Source: an uncultured Clostridia bacterium (GTDB lineage Bacteria; Bacillota; Clostridia; Oscillospirales; Oscillospiraceae). Taken from it: a stretch of 14,215 nucleotides of DNA. A program made the translations under genes and the position numbers. Numbering within the stretch: position 1 is the stretch's first letter; each line of letters starts with the position of its first letter. Below the pieces are notes generated by a model. The model searched no databases, was not told where the DNA came from, and saw only the letters and a list, made by a program, of their open reading frames with translations. Below are positions 7,148 through 13,289 of the stretch, in pieces. The DNA is taken from the NCBI GenBank assembly GCA_946011705.1, contig CAMGCA010000018.1, positions 1 through 14,215 on the forward strand. Reading direction: 5' to 3'.

Positions 7148-8290
7148 ATGGCAAAACTGGAAAAGAGAATCGTGGATTTTATCATGGATCACATGATCCT
7201 GATCGCATTCCTTGTGGTGTCGGTATTCGGGGTGCTGGCACGGCTTCCCATGCGGGACTTCCCCTCCGGAGACGCGCTATGGTGCCTGCTGCCCTGGTAT
7301 GACGAAATTTCCTGCAAGGGCTTGAAGGTCGCTGTGGGCAACTACAATTTTCCCTACCAATTTGTAATCTATCTGATGACAAAGGTGCCCATTGAACCGC
7401 TGTATGCCTATAAGCTCCTGTCCAGCCTGTTCGATTACCTGCTGGCTGGAGTATGTGCGCTGATTGTGTACGGCTGCACCGGACAGAAGCGGTTTTCCCT
7501 GTTTGCGTACTGCGCAGTGCTGCTTTCGCCTGTGGTGATTCTCAATTCCTCGCTCTGGTCCCAGTGCGACAGTATCTATGTGTTTTTCAGTATGTGCGGA
7601 CTGTATCTGCTCATGAAGGACCGGCCGTTTTTCGCCATGTGCTGCTTCGGTATGAGTCTGGCCTTCAAGCTGCAGGCGGTGTTTGTCTTCCCGGCGCTGA
7701 TCATGCTGTACCTGATGACAAAAAAATTCTCCGTTCTGAATTTCCTGATGATCCCTCTGACCATGATTGTGATTTCTCTGCCCATGGTTCACTGGGGAAG
7801 AAGCCTGACGGAGATTTATCAGGTTTACTATGGTCAAACCATTATCTATCCCCAAATCGCAATGAATTATCCGTCCCTGTTCAGCCTGATTGGCGGTGAC
7901 AGCTACTGGATGCTCAAACGATATGCGATTCTGTTTACCATAACGGCTCTGGGCTTGCTGCTGGTGTACTTATCCAGTCAGAAAATCGAGATGACGAAGA
8001 AAAATATGGTCATTCTCCTGTTCTTGTCGGCGTTTACCTGCGTACTGCTCCTGCCGGCTATGCACGAGCGCTATGGCTACGCTTACGAGATTCTGGCGTG
8101 GATTCTGGTATTTCTGGTGCCCAAAACCGCGCCGCTGTGTATCGGGCTGCAGCTGCTGTCAATGCAGACCTACAGCCAATACCTGTTCCAGACAGAAATC
8201 AACCTGACCGCATTGGGGTACGCGAATATCGCCATCTATTTCCTGTATCTCTGCATTTTGCTCAGGGAAATGAAACAGGAGAGCAGATAA
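7148..8290 (+). CDS. Gpi18-like GT-C family mannosyltransferase (probable)
   Basis: A 380-residue polytopic membrane protein with about nine to eleven hydrophobic segments. Three features point to bacterial relatives of Gpi18 (GT-C fold, polyprenyl-phosphate-sugar dependent). These are an acidic first external loop, FPSGDALWCLLPWYDEI (38-54, Asp42 being the likely catalytic position); SLWSQCDSIY (135-144), close to the W.Q.D..Y motif of the family; and MHERY (305-309), a family hallmark. It would transfer a sugar, possibly mannose, to an acceptor on the outer face of the membrane. The acceptor is unknown, and no other glycan genes adjoin it. Start choice: ATG at 7148 is 9 bases from GAGG. ATG at 7142 is in frame but only 3 bases away, and earlier in-frame starts overlap the preceding gene. 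It is probably co-transcribed with the DUF975 gene and ends at the 8296 hairpin. Confidence 0.8.
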   Translation: MAKLEKRIVDFIMDHMILIAFLVVSVFGVLARLPMRDFPSGDALWCLLPWYDEISCKGLKVAVGNYNFPYQFVIYLMTKVPIEPLYAYKLLSSLFDYLLAGVCALIVYGCTGQKRFSLFAYCAVLLSPVVILNSSLWSQCDSIYVFFSMCGLYLLMKDRPFFAMCCFGMSLAFKLQAVFVFPALIMLYLMTKKFSVLNFLMIPLTMIVISLPMVHWGRSLTEIYQVYYGQTIIYPQIAMNYPSLFSLIGGDSYWMLKRYAILFTITALGLLLVYLSSQKIEMTKKNMVILLFLSAFTCVLLLPAMHERYGYAYEILAWILVFLVPKTAPLCIGLQLLSMQTYSQYLFQTEINLTALGYANIAIYFLYLCILLREMKQESR

Positions 8291-8295
8291 AGCAG

Positions 8296-8324
8296 AAACG
8301 GCTGCCGCACGGCAGCCGTTTTGT
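8296..8324. terminator. Terminator shared by the mannosyltransferase gene and rex
   Basis: An 11-bp stem (AAACGGCTGCC 8296-8306, GGCAGCCGTTT 8311-8321) with a 4-base loop and T-rich 3' side lies between the convergent stops at 8290 and 8324. Its arms carry A and T runs at both ends, so it can act in both directions. Confidence 0.85.
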
Positions 8325-8974
8325 TATTGCTTTCCTTCTTTTTCTTCCTTGATCTGGGCCTGAAGATGGACGGAGAGCACGGCGAGGGAAGTGGCCATAT
8401 TCTCGTTCTGCACCAGAATGTTGGGCGGCCCGTCCAGATGGGTGGGGGCGAAGTTCCAAATGGCCTTGATGCCTCCGGCAATCAGCTGATCGGCAACGCA
8501 CTGGGCACCCTCGGCGGGCACGGTGATGATACCCATAAGCACCTTGTGGGTGCGGCAGAACTTTGCCAGCTCCGTCAGGTTGTAAACGGGCTTTCCCTCC
8601 TCGGTCTTCTTGATCTTGGGGGCGATGTCGAAGGCTGCCAGAATATTCAGGCCGTATTCGTCGAAGCCCTTGTAGCCCATCAGGGCCTGGCCCAGCTTGC
8701 CCGCGCCGATGAGCACGGCGTCGGTGGTGTTGTCGTAGCCCAGAAACTGCTCAATGTCATCGATCAGGGCCTCCCGCTGGTAGCCGATCTTGGGCCGTCC
8801 GCCGTCAGACACCATGGCAAGATCCTTGCGAACCTGCACCTCGCCCATGTCCAGAGCGTTGGCCAGCGCCGTGGCGGAGATATTGGGAGACGAGCCTTCC
8901 GGCATATTTTTTAAGTATGCCAGATAGCCGGGCAGACGCTTCAGCACGGCCTTGGATATTTTCTTTTGTTCCAT
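8324..8974 (-). CDS. rex: Redox-sensing transcriptional repressor Rex
   Basis: A 216-residue Rex protein of normal length. Rex dimers repress genes of fermentation and NADH turnover and let go of DNA when the NADH/NAD+ ratio rises. The N-terminal winged-helix domain (about 8-80) shows the family block QVRKDLAMVSDGG (47-59) followed by KIGY. The Rossmann domain has VLIGAGKLGQAL, with the dinucleotide GxGxxG at 90-95, and a C-terminal helix typical of the domain-swapped dimer. The start is the ATG at 8974, preceded by GAGGT. A TTG nine codons upstream is in frame but lacks a better ribosome site. It lies downstream of sigE on the same strand but has its own promoter. In clostridia Rex controls solventogenic and butyrate genes; its targets here cannot be judged from the window. 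Confidence 0.95.
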   Translation of the reverse strand: MEQKKISKAVLKRLPGYLAYLKNMPEGSSPNISATALANALDMGEVQVRKDLAMVSDGGRPKIGYQREALIDDIEQFLGYDNTTDAVLIGAGKLGQALMGYKGFDEYGLNILAAFDIAPKIKKTEEGKPVYNLTELAKFCRTHKVLMGIITVPAEGAQCVADQLIAGGIKAIWNFAPTHLDGPPNILVQNENMATSLAVLSVHLQAQIKEEKEGKQ

Positions 8975-9007
8975 AGTAACCTCATTTTCCAATCGGTACA
9001 AAAATAT

Positions 9008-9056
9008 ATCGATATAATTTTGTATCGATTATACCATATCGAATCTGAAAAATCAA
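9008..9056 (-). promoter_or_regulatory. rex promoter with an overlapping inverted repeat
   Basis: On the minus strand TTGATT (9051-9056), 17-base spacer and TATAAT (9028-9033) form a strong sigma-A promoter. Its -35 box overlaps the sigE stop codon. An inverted repeat ATCGATA (9008-9014), 8-base spacer, TATCGAT (9023-9029) covers the -10 edge and the start site. It is not the classical Rex site (TTGTTAA-N4-TTAACAA), but the position suits a repressor operator. Confidence 0.65.
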
Positions 9057-9757
9057 GCGCAGCTTGTCTGGCGGAGAAATTCTTTTCGCAGTCTTTGCAG
9101 AATCCGCTTTTCCAGTCTTGAGATGTAGGACTGGGAGATGCCCATGGTCTGGGCCACCTCCTTCTGGGTCAGCTCCTTCCGGCCCTCCAGCCCGTAGCGC
9201 AGGAACACGATCTCCTGCTCCCGGGGCGGAAGGGTTTCCAAGGCCTGACGCAGAACCTTTTTGTCCACATCCTCCTCCAATGGCCGAGAAATGGTGTCCT
9301 CGTCAGTGCCTAATATGTCGGACAGCAGCAATTCGTTTCCCTCACAGTCCATGTTGATGGGTTCATCCAGAGAGATTTCCGTCTTCTGGTTGGCGGTTTT
9401 GCGGATGTACATGAGGATTTCGTTTTCGATACACCGGGAGGCATAGGTGGCAAGCTTTATCTTTTTCTCCAGCCGATAGGTGCCGATGGCCTTCATCAGC
9501 CCGATGGTGCCAATGGAAATCAGGTCTTCAATATTGATGCCGGTGTTCTCAAACCGCCGGGCGATGTAGACCACCAGCCGCAGATTGTGCTCCACAAGGG
9601 TTTGTTTCGCGCCTTCATCCCCCTGCTCCAGAGCCTCCAGCGCTTCCTGCTCCTGCTGCCCCTTCAGGGGCGGGGGCAGAATGTCGCTGCCGCCGATGTA
9701 AAAGATGTCCTGTTCCCGCTGAAGTCCCAAGATGCACAGCAGTTTCCGCAGATTCAT
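9053..9757 (-). CDS. sigE: Sporulation mother-cell sigma factor SigE (pro-sigma-E)
   Basis: A 234-residue sigma-70 family factor that drives early mother-cell transcription after asymmetric septation. It matches Bacillus subtilis SigE closely over [11 protein letters not shown] (21-31), the region 2 core [20 protein letters not shown] (60-79), the -10 reading helix [20 protein letters not shown] (101-120), [12 protein letters not shown] (141-152) and the region 4 helix-turn-helix [12 protein letters not shown] (207-218). The N-terminal pro-sequence removed by SpoIIGA precedes the FYIGGS block. It is about eight residues shorter than in B. subtilis. The ATG has an excellent AGGAGGGG site and overlaps the spoIIGA stop as ATGA, which implies translational coupling. 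Unlike the common spoIIGA-sigE-sigG order, the next gene downstream is rex. Confidence 0.97.
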   Translation of the reverse strand: MNLRKLLCILGLQREQDIFYIGGSDILPPPLKGQQEQEALEALEQGDEGAKQTLVEHNLRLVVYIARRFENTGINIEDLISIGTIGLMKAIGTYRLEKKIKLATYASRCIENEILMYIRKTANQKTEISLDEPINMDCEGNELLLSDILGTDEDTISRPLEEDVDKKVLRQALETLPPREQEIVFLRYGLEGRKELTQKEVAQTMGISQSYISRLEKRILQRLRKEFLRQTSCA

Positions 9758-10530
9758 AATGCCCCTCCTGTCAGCGCCTGATACATTCCTGTGTTACTTA
9801 GCCCTTCGGCGGCGAAGGCCGCCAGCACCGTTTGTTCCTTTTTCCCCACCACCGCCCCGGGGAACCGCATGGCAAGCAGCAGCCCACCGCTGTTTCCCAC
9901 GGCGTGATAGGGGATCAGCCTTAGTCCCGGCAGGGGCCGGGCGGCCATGGTTTCCAGCGGGGAGGACAGCTGATGCCGGGTCAGCCCCGTGAGCTGCTCT
10001 CCAATCTGCCCGGACACCACCAGCACCGGCTCCCCGGTGATGGGGTCCCGCAGGGTGTTGCCGGTGTCCCGCAGGGCGGTGAAGGACGCGGTTTTTTCCC
10101 CGTAGCGCAGGGTCACCGGGACGAATTCCCGGCCCACTGCCCCATCTCCGAAGGACCCCCGGCACAATAGCCACACCCCCGCGGCCCCCAGAGTCAGGGC
10201 GGCAAAATTCTGCTTCGCGAAGCACAGGGCCATGCCCCCCAGCGCCAGACTCAGAAGCAGGAACACCCCGCCCCGCTTCACCGCGTCCCGCCGGAATCCG
10301 AAAGCAACCGCCGCCATCAGGCACAGGCTGACGCAGCGCCACAGGAAGTTACCCAGAAAGCGGAACCCCGGCAGCAGGCAGCAGCCGGCGTAGATACTGC
10401 CGAAGACTGCTGCCAGGGCGCACCGCCCCGGGGCGGCGGGAAAGCCGGACAGGCGGTTGGTTCCCAGCAGCAGCAGAAAATCCACCAGGAAGTTCAGAAG
10501 CATTACAAGATCCAGATACACCGTCAACAC
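9754..10530 (-). CDS. spoIIGA: Sporulation sigma-E factor-processing peptidase SpoIIGA
   Basis: A 258-residue membrane aspartic protease that cleaves the pro-sequence of sigma-E in the mother cell. Residues 2-125 contain five hydrophobic segments beginning with [19 protein letters not shown], the characteristic SpoIIGA opening. The C-terminal half is the retropepsin-like protease domain, with ALRDTGNTL holding catalytic Asp155, then GEPVLVV and RLIPYHAVG. The protein is shorter than B. subtilis SpoIIGA (about 309 residues). The GTG at 10530 is chosen because a perfect AAGGAGGTG (10534-10542) lies 5 bases upstream and family members start right before the YLD motif. In-frame codons further upstream would precede that ribosome site. 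Its stop overlaps the sigE start (ATGA). The product is needed only during sporulation. Confidence 0.92.
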   Translation of the reverse strand: MLTVYLDLVMLLNFLVDFLLLLGTNRLSGFPAAPGRCALAAVFGSIYAGCCLLPGFRFLGNFLWRCVSLCLMAAVAFGFRRDAVKRGGVFLLLSLALGGMALCFAKQNFAALTLGAAGVWLLCRGSFGDGAVGREFVPVTLRYGEKTASFTALRDTGNTLRDPITGEPVLVVSGQIGEQLTGLTRHQLSSPLETMAARPLPGLRLIPYHAVGNSGGLLLAMRFPGAVVGKKEQTVLAAFAAEGLSNTGMYQALTGGAL

Positions 10531-10549
10531 GTCCACCTCCTTGCGTCCC

Positions 10550-10555
10550 AGTATA
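10550..10555 (-). promoter_or_regulatory. Possible -10 box of the spoIIGA-sigE operon
   Basis: TATACT on the minus strand, 20 bases ahead of the GTG start. A TTGCGA lies 23 bases further upstream. The long spacing recalls the unusual, Spo0A-activated spoIIG promoter of B. subtilis. No clear Spo0A boxes could be read, and the leader would be very short. Confidence 0.3.
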
Positions 10556-10615
10556 GCCCTCCGGGACAACGAAGTTGGTCGCAAAAGCAGTCCCATCTCA
10601 GCCGCAAGTTCCAAG

Positions 10616-10650
10616 GAAAAATCCCCCCGACTGGCATCAGTCGGAGGGAT
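10616..10650 (-). terminator. Terminator overlapping the end of the DUF951 gene
   Basis: On the minus strand the stem is CCGACTG/CAGTCGG (10627-10633 with 10638-10644), extended by ATCCC/GGGAT across one mismatch. It has a 4-base loop and is followed by TTTTT. The last codons and the TGA stop (10637-10639) of the DUF951 gene lie inside the stem. It separates the rarA-DUF951 unit from spoIIGA. Confidence 0.88.
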
Positions 10651-10828
10651 TGGCTTTTTCTACGGTGCGGATGTTCTTTTCCGCCTTGAATCGGGGAGTC
10701 ATGACCTCATGCCCGCAGCCCATGCACCGCAGCCGGAAATCCGCTCCGGTGCGCAGCACCAGCCAGCGTTTTTCCCCGCAGGGATGGGGCTTTTTCATGA
10801 CCAGAATGTCGTTGATTTTGATGTCCAT
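10637..10828 (-). CDS. DUF951 family protein (small, putative zinc-binding)
   Basis: A 63-residue protein. The KKPHPCG block at about 12-18 and the RLRCMGCGHEVM block at about 33-44 are the hallmark of the DUF951 family, common in Firmicutes and of unknown function. The one-plus-CxxC cysteine spacing (HPCG, then CMGCG) suggests a small zinc ribbon or an OB-like nucleic-acid binding fold; that is inference. The ATG at 10828 is preceded by GAGGT. An upstream in-frame ATG at 10891 would add 21 residues foreign to the family. It lies 66 bases after rarA with no terminator between them, so the two are probably co-transcribed. Confidence 0.85.
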   Translation of the reverse strand: MDIKINDILVMKKPHPCGEKRWLVLRTGADFRLRCMGCGHEVMTPRFKAEKNIRTVEKANPSD

Positions 10829-10839
10829 ATTACCTCTTT

Positions 10840-10917
10840 GAGTGTGGATAGTGCAGAGTAGAGAGTGAAGAGACGGCGATAATAACTCCACTCTTCAATC
10901 TTCACCTTTCACTCTTA
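10840..10917. repeat. Degenerate GAGTGAAGAG-type inverted repeats between rarA and the DUF951 gene
   Basis: Words such as GAGAGTGAAGAG (10861-10872) face ACTCTTCAATCTTCAC (10890-10905) and CACTCTT further on. The best stem is TGAAGAG (10866-10872) with CTCTTCA (10891-10897). The rarA stop and its last codons lie in the repeat. It looks like a decayed palindromic intergenic repeat and has no T-run, so it is not a terminator. Confidence 0.45.
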
Positions 10918-12160
10918 TCCAATACTGCTTCGCGGCCTGTTCCATCTTATTATCAGCGTACTCGTAATAATGGGTTCCCACCAGCTCGTCGGGCAGATAT
11001 TGCTGTCGAACCCAGTGATTTGGATAGTCGTGGGGATACAGATACCCCTGCTCCCGCTCCATGGTGTAGGAGTCCGCGTGGACGTTCTGCAAATGCCGGG
11101 GGAAATCCCCGGTTTTGCCCTTGCGCACGTCCGCCAGCGCCGCGTCCAGGGCGATATGTCCGGAATTGGACTTGGGGCTGGTGGCCATCAGCACGGCGGC
11201 ATCTCCCAGCGGAATCCGGGCCTCCGGCATCCCCAGTTTCAGGGCCATGTCCACGCAGGCGTTGACGATGGGGATGATCTGGGGGTAAGCAAGGCCCACG
11301 TCCTCGGCGGCAATCACCATAAGCCGCCGACAGGCAGATGGCATCTGCCCCGCTTCCAGCAGCCGGGCCAGATAGTGGCAGGCCGCGTCCGGATCAGAGC
11401 CGCGAATGGACTTTTGCAGGGCGGACAGCAAATCGTAGTGGTTGTCCCCGTCACGGTCGGCCCGCAGGGCACTTTTTTGCGTAACAGCCTTCGCGTCCTC
11501 CATAGTCAGGGGCAGCACGCCGTTTTTCGGCTGCCCGGCGGAGAACAGCACCTCCACCGCATTCATGGCCTTGCGTAAATCCCCGCCGCAGGCCATGGCG
11601 ATGTACTCCAATGCCCCATCCTCAGCTTCCGCTTTCAATGCCGTGCGGTTTTCCATGAAGGCAACCGCCCGGTGTACCGCTTTCAGCGCCGCTTCTGCCG
11701 AGATTTGCTTGAATTCAAACACGGTGGAGCGGCTCAAAATGGCGTTGAATACGTAGAAATAGGGATTTTCCGTGGTGGAGGCGATCAGGGTAATTTTGCC
11801 GTTTTCGATGTGCTCCAAAAGGGACTGCTGCTGCTTTTTGTTGAAGGACTGAATCTCGTCCAGGTAGAGCAGCACCCCGTTGGGAGCCATAAAGGTGTCC
11901 AGCTGGGCCACGATTTCCTTGATATCCGCCGTGGAGGCGGTGGTGGCGTTGAGCTTGTACAGGGTGCGGTTGGTCTGCTTGGCGATGATGTTGGCCACGG
12001 TGGTCTTTCCTGTGCCGCTGGGGCCGTAGAAGACCATGTTAGGGATGTTCCCGGAATCAATGAGCCGCCGCAGCACGGCGTTTGGCCCTAAAATATGCTC
12101 CTGACCGTAGACCTCGTCCAGTGTGGTGGGCCGCAGAAGATCGGCCAATGGCTGATACAT
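10895..12160 (-). CDS. rarA: Replication-associated recombination protein RarA (MgsA)
   Basis: A 421-residue AAA+ ATPase of the RarA/MgsA/WRNIP1 family, which acts at stalled replication forks in the cytoplasm. Features: N-terminal LADLLRPTTLDEVYGQEHILG (about 5-25), typical of the family; Walker A GPSGTGKT (46-53); Walker B LLYLDEIQSF with Asp101-Glu102; sensor 1 STTENPYF (128-135); and a conserved C-terminal tetramerisation region including VIAAEDVGLAYPQ and HYLARLLEAG. The TENP sensor motif separates it from clamp-loader subunits and RuvB. Length is normal, and the ATG is preceded by AAGGAGGG with a 6-base gap. It is not part of the sporulation operon but is read in the same direction. Transcription probably starts in or before the 12180-12343 repeat. 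Confidence 0.94.
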   Translation of the reverse strand: MYQPLADLLRPTTLDEVYGQEHILGPNAVLRRLIDSGNIPNMVFYGPSGTGKTTVANIIAKQTNRTLYKLNATTASTADIKEIVAQLDTFMAPNGVLLYLDEIQSFNKKQQQSLLEHIENGKITLIASTTENPYFYVFNAILSRSTVFEFKQISAEAALKAVHRAVAFMENRTALKAEAEDGALEYIAMACGGDLRKAMNAVEVLFSAGQPKNGVLPLTMEDAKAVTQKSALRADRDGDNHYDLLSALQKSIRGSDPDAACHYLARLLEAGQMPSACRRLMVIAAEDVGLAYPQIIPIVNACVDMALKLGMPEARIPLGDAAVLMATSPKSNSGHIALDAALADVRKGKTGDFPRHLQNVHADSYTMEREQGYLYPHDYPNHWVRQQYLPDELVGTHYYEYADNKMEQAAKQYWIRVKGED

Positions 12161-12179
12161 GGACAGCCCTCCTTTTCAT

Positions 12180-12343
12180 AAGCCTTCCCCTCTGGGGAAG
12201 GTGCTGAAGTAGCGCGCACTGGGGCGGATGAGGGAATACCGAATTGCGATTTCGCCCAAAGTGGGTGTAAGATACAAGCAGATACTGGGCCTCATCAGTC
12301 AAAAATCAAAGATTTTTGCCAGCTTCCCCGAAGGGGAAGCTTT
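12180..12343. repeat. MITE-like palindromic intergenic repeat
   Basis: About 164 bases bounded by facing hairpins: CCTTCCCC-TCT-GGGGAAGG (12183-12201) on the left and AGCTTCCCC-GAA-GGGGAAGCT (12321-12341) on the right. Inside them GATGAGG (12227-12233) faces CCTCATC (12290-12296). A third hairpin, AAAAATC-AAA-GATTTTT, lies at 12301-12317. The ends form imperfect terminal inverted repeats. Similar elements with CTTCCCC...GGGGAAG ends and an inner GGATGAGG are, from memory, widespread in gut Oscillospiraceae. No ORF of value is inside. The right end touches the stop codon of the CobW-YcgQ gene. It fills the gap upstream of rarA. Confidence 0.75.
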
Positions 12344-13286
12344 AGAATGTTGCCACGTCCGGCTCGGCGGGCTGTGCCCCGGTGGTGACCTCCATGGCGG
12401 TGAGCACCGGGCCAAGCTCTCCCTTGTACAGGGGGTGCTTCTCGGCGGCTACCTTCGCCGTGACCATGACCCAATCACGGGATTTTAATTCTGCCGCTTT
12501 GGCGTACCGGCAGGGGATGCCGCAGAACTGGATATCCTCCACGCAGCAGGTCATGACGAACCGTCCGGGAGCGAACATACCATTTTTGTCCCGGCGGAGC
12601 ATGGCAACCTGTCCCTTGAAGCGGACGGTTTTGCCGTCATACTTTTGCGGCTCCTCGGACACGTCCCGATAGAACAGGGCGTAATCCGCGTCCTTGATTT
12701 CAACAACAGGGGCATTGATATCGAAGGGCAGGGGGTCCTCAATCTCGTCAAATTCCGTACTGCCGTCGGTGTAATCGTAGAGAATGTCGATGCGGCGGGA
12801 GGCGGCCCGGGCCAGCTTGTGGTAGGGCATCACGTCTGCGCCCCGTTCCAGCCGGTTGAACACCACCATCTGGGCGCCCACCAGCTTGTCCATCACCAGA
12901 TTGCGCATATTGGCGTTGAAGGCCATGATGGTGGTGGAATCGGCGAACATGACCTCCTGGGCTACCACCCAGCCCTCGGGGAAGCGCATATATAGGTCAC
13001 CCACCTGCTGCATGCCGTTCAGCTCGGCAACCACCCGCTCGGCCTTGTACTTTTTCTGCAGGGCCTGAAGCTGTTTCGTGGTTACGGTCTGCTGATCCAG
13101 AACCTCGATATAGACGTTCTTGTGGGGATAGGTGGACAGGTCGTACTCCTCCTCGCCCTCCTCAAAGAGCAGCAGCAGCGTCCTTTCACCGGCGTTGAAC
13201 CGCTCGTCCTCCAAGGTCTCCTGAATGAATTTCGTCTTGCCGGAATCCAAAAATCCGGTGAAGGCGTATACGGGAATTTCCTGCAT
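12342..13286 (-). CDS. CobW-like GTPase fused to a YcgQ/DUF1980-type domain, CxCC motif lost
   Basis: A 314-residue protein. Residues 1-170 are a CobW/P47K (COG0523) GTPase: Walker A GFLDSGKT (11-18), a shortened switch/Walker B area around VVAELNG (85-91) and a guanine-binding position NRLE (144-147) in place of NKxD. The segment that normally holds the metal-binding CxCC has none; there is no cysteine before residue 247. Residues about 200-302 resemble the C-terminal domain of YcgQ (DUF1980/TIGR03943): YDGKTVRFKGQV (216-227), then GRFVMTCCVEDIQFCGIPC (241-259) and a closing DWVMV. YcgQ with the permease YcgR is linked to metal stress in Firmicutes. The likely role is in metal, possibly zinc, allocation; the exact step is unknown. 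The start ATG is 3 bases after the stop of the His-rich CobW gene, so the two form one operon. Confidence 0.85.
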   Translation of the reverse strand: MQEIPVYAFTGFLDSGKTKFIQETLEDERFNAGERTLLLLFEEGEEEYDLSTYPHKNVYIEVLDQQTVTTKQLQALQKKYKAERVVAELNGMQQVGDLYMRFPEGWVVAQEVMFADSTTIMAFNANMRNLVMDKLVGAQMVVFNRLERGADVMPYHKLARAASRRIDILYDYTDGSTEFDEIEDPLPFDINAPVVEIKDADYALFYRDVSEEPQKYDGKTVRFKGQVAMLRRDKNGMFAPGRFVMTCCVEDIQFCGIPCRYAKAAELKSRDWVMVTAKVAAEKHPLYKGELGPVLTAMEVTTGAQPAEPDVATF

Positions 13287-13289
13287 GGC

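Noticed and set aside
9001..9050. Classical Rex operator (TTGTTAA-N4-TTAACAA) at the rex promoter
   Set aside because: No such sequence is present; only the different ATCGATA inverted repeat is seen.
10531..10615. Spo0A boxes in front of spoIIGA
   Set aside because: TTGCGA and TTCGTTG segments only loosely resemble the TGNCGAA consensus; too many mismatches to call.
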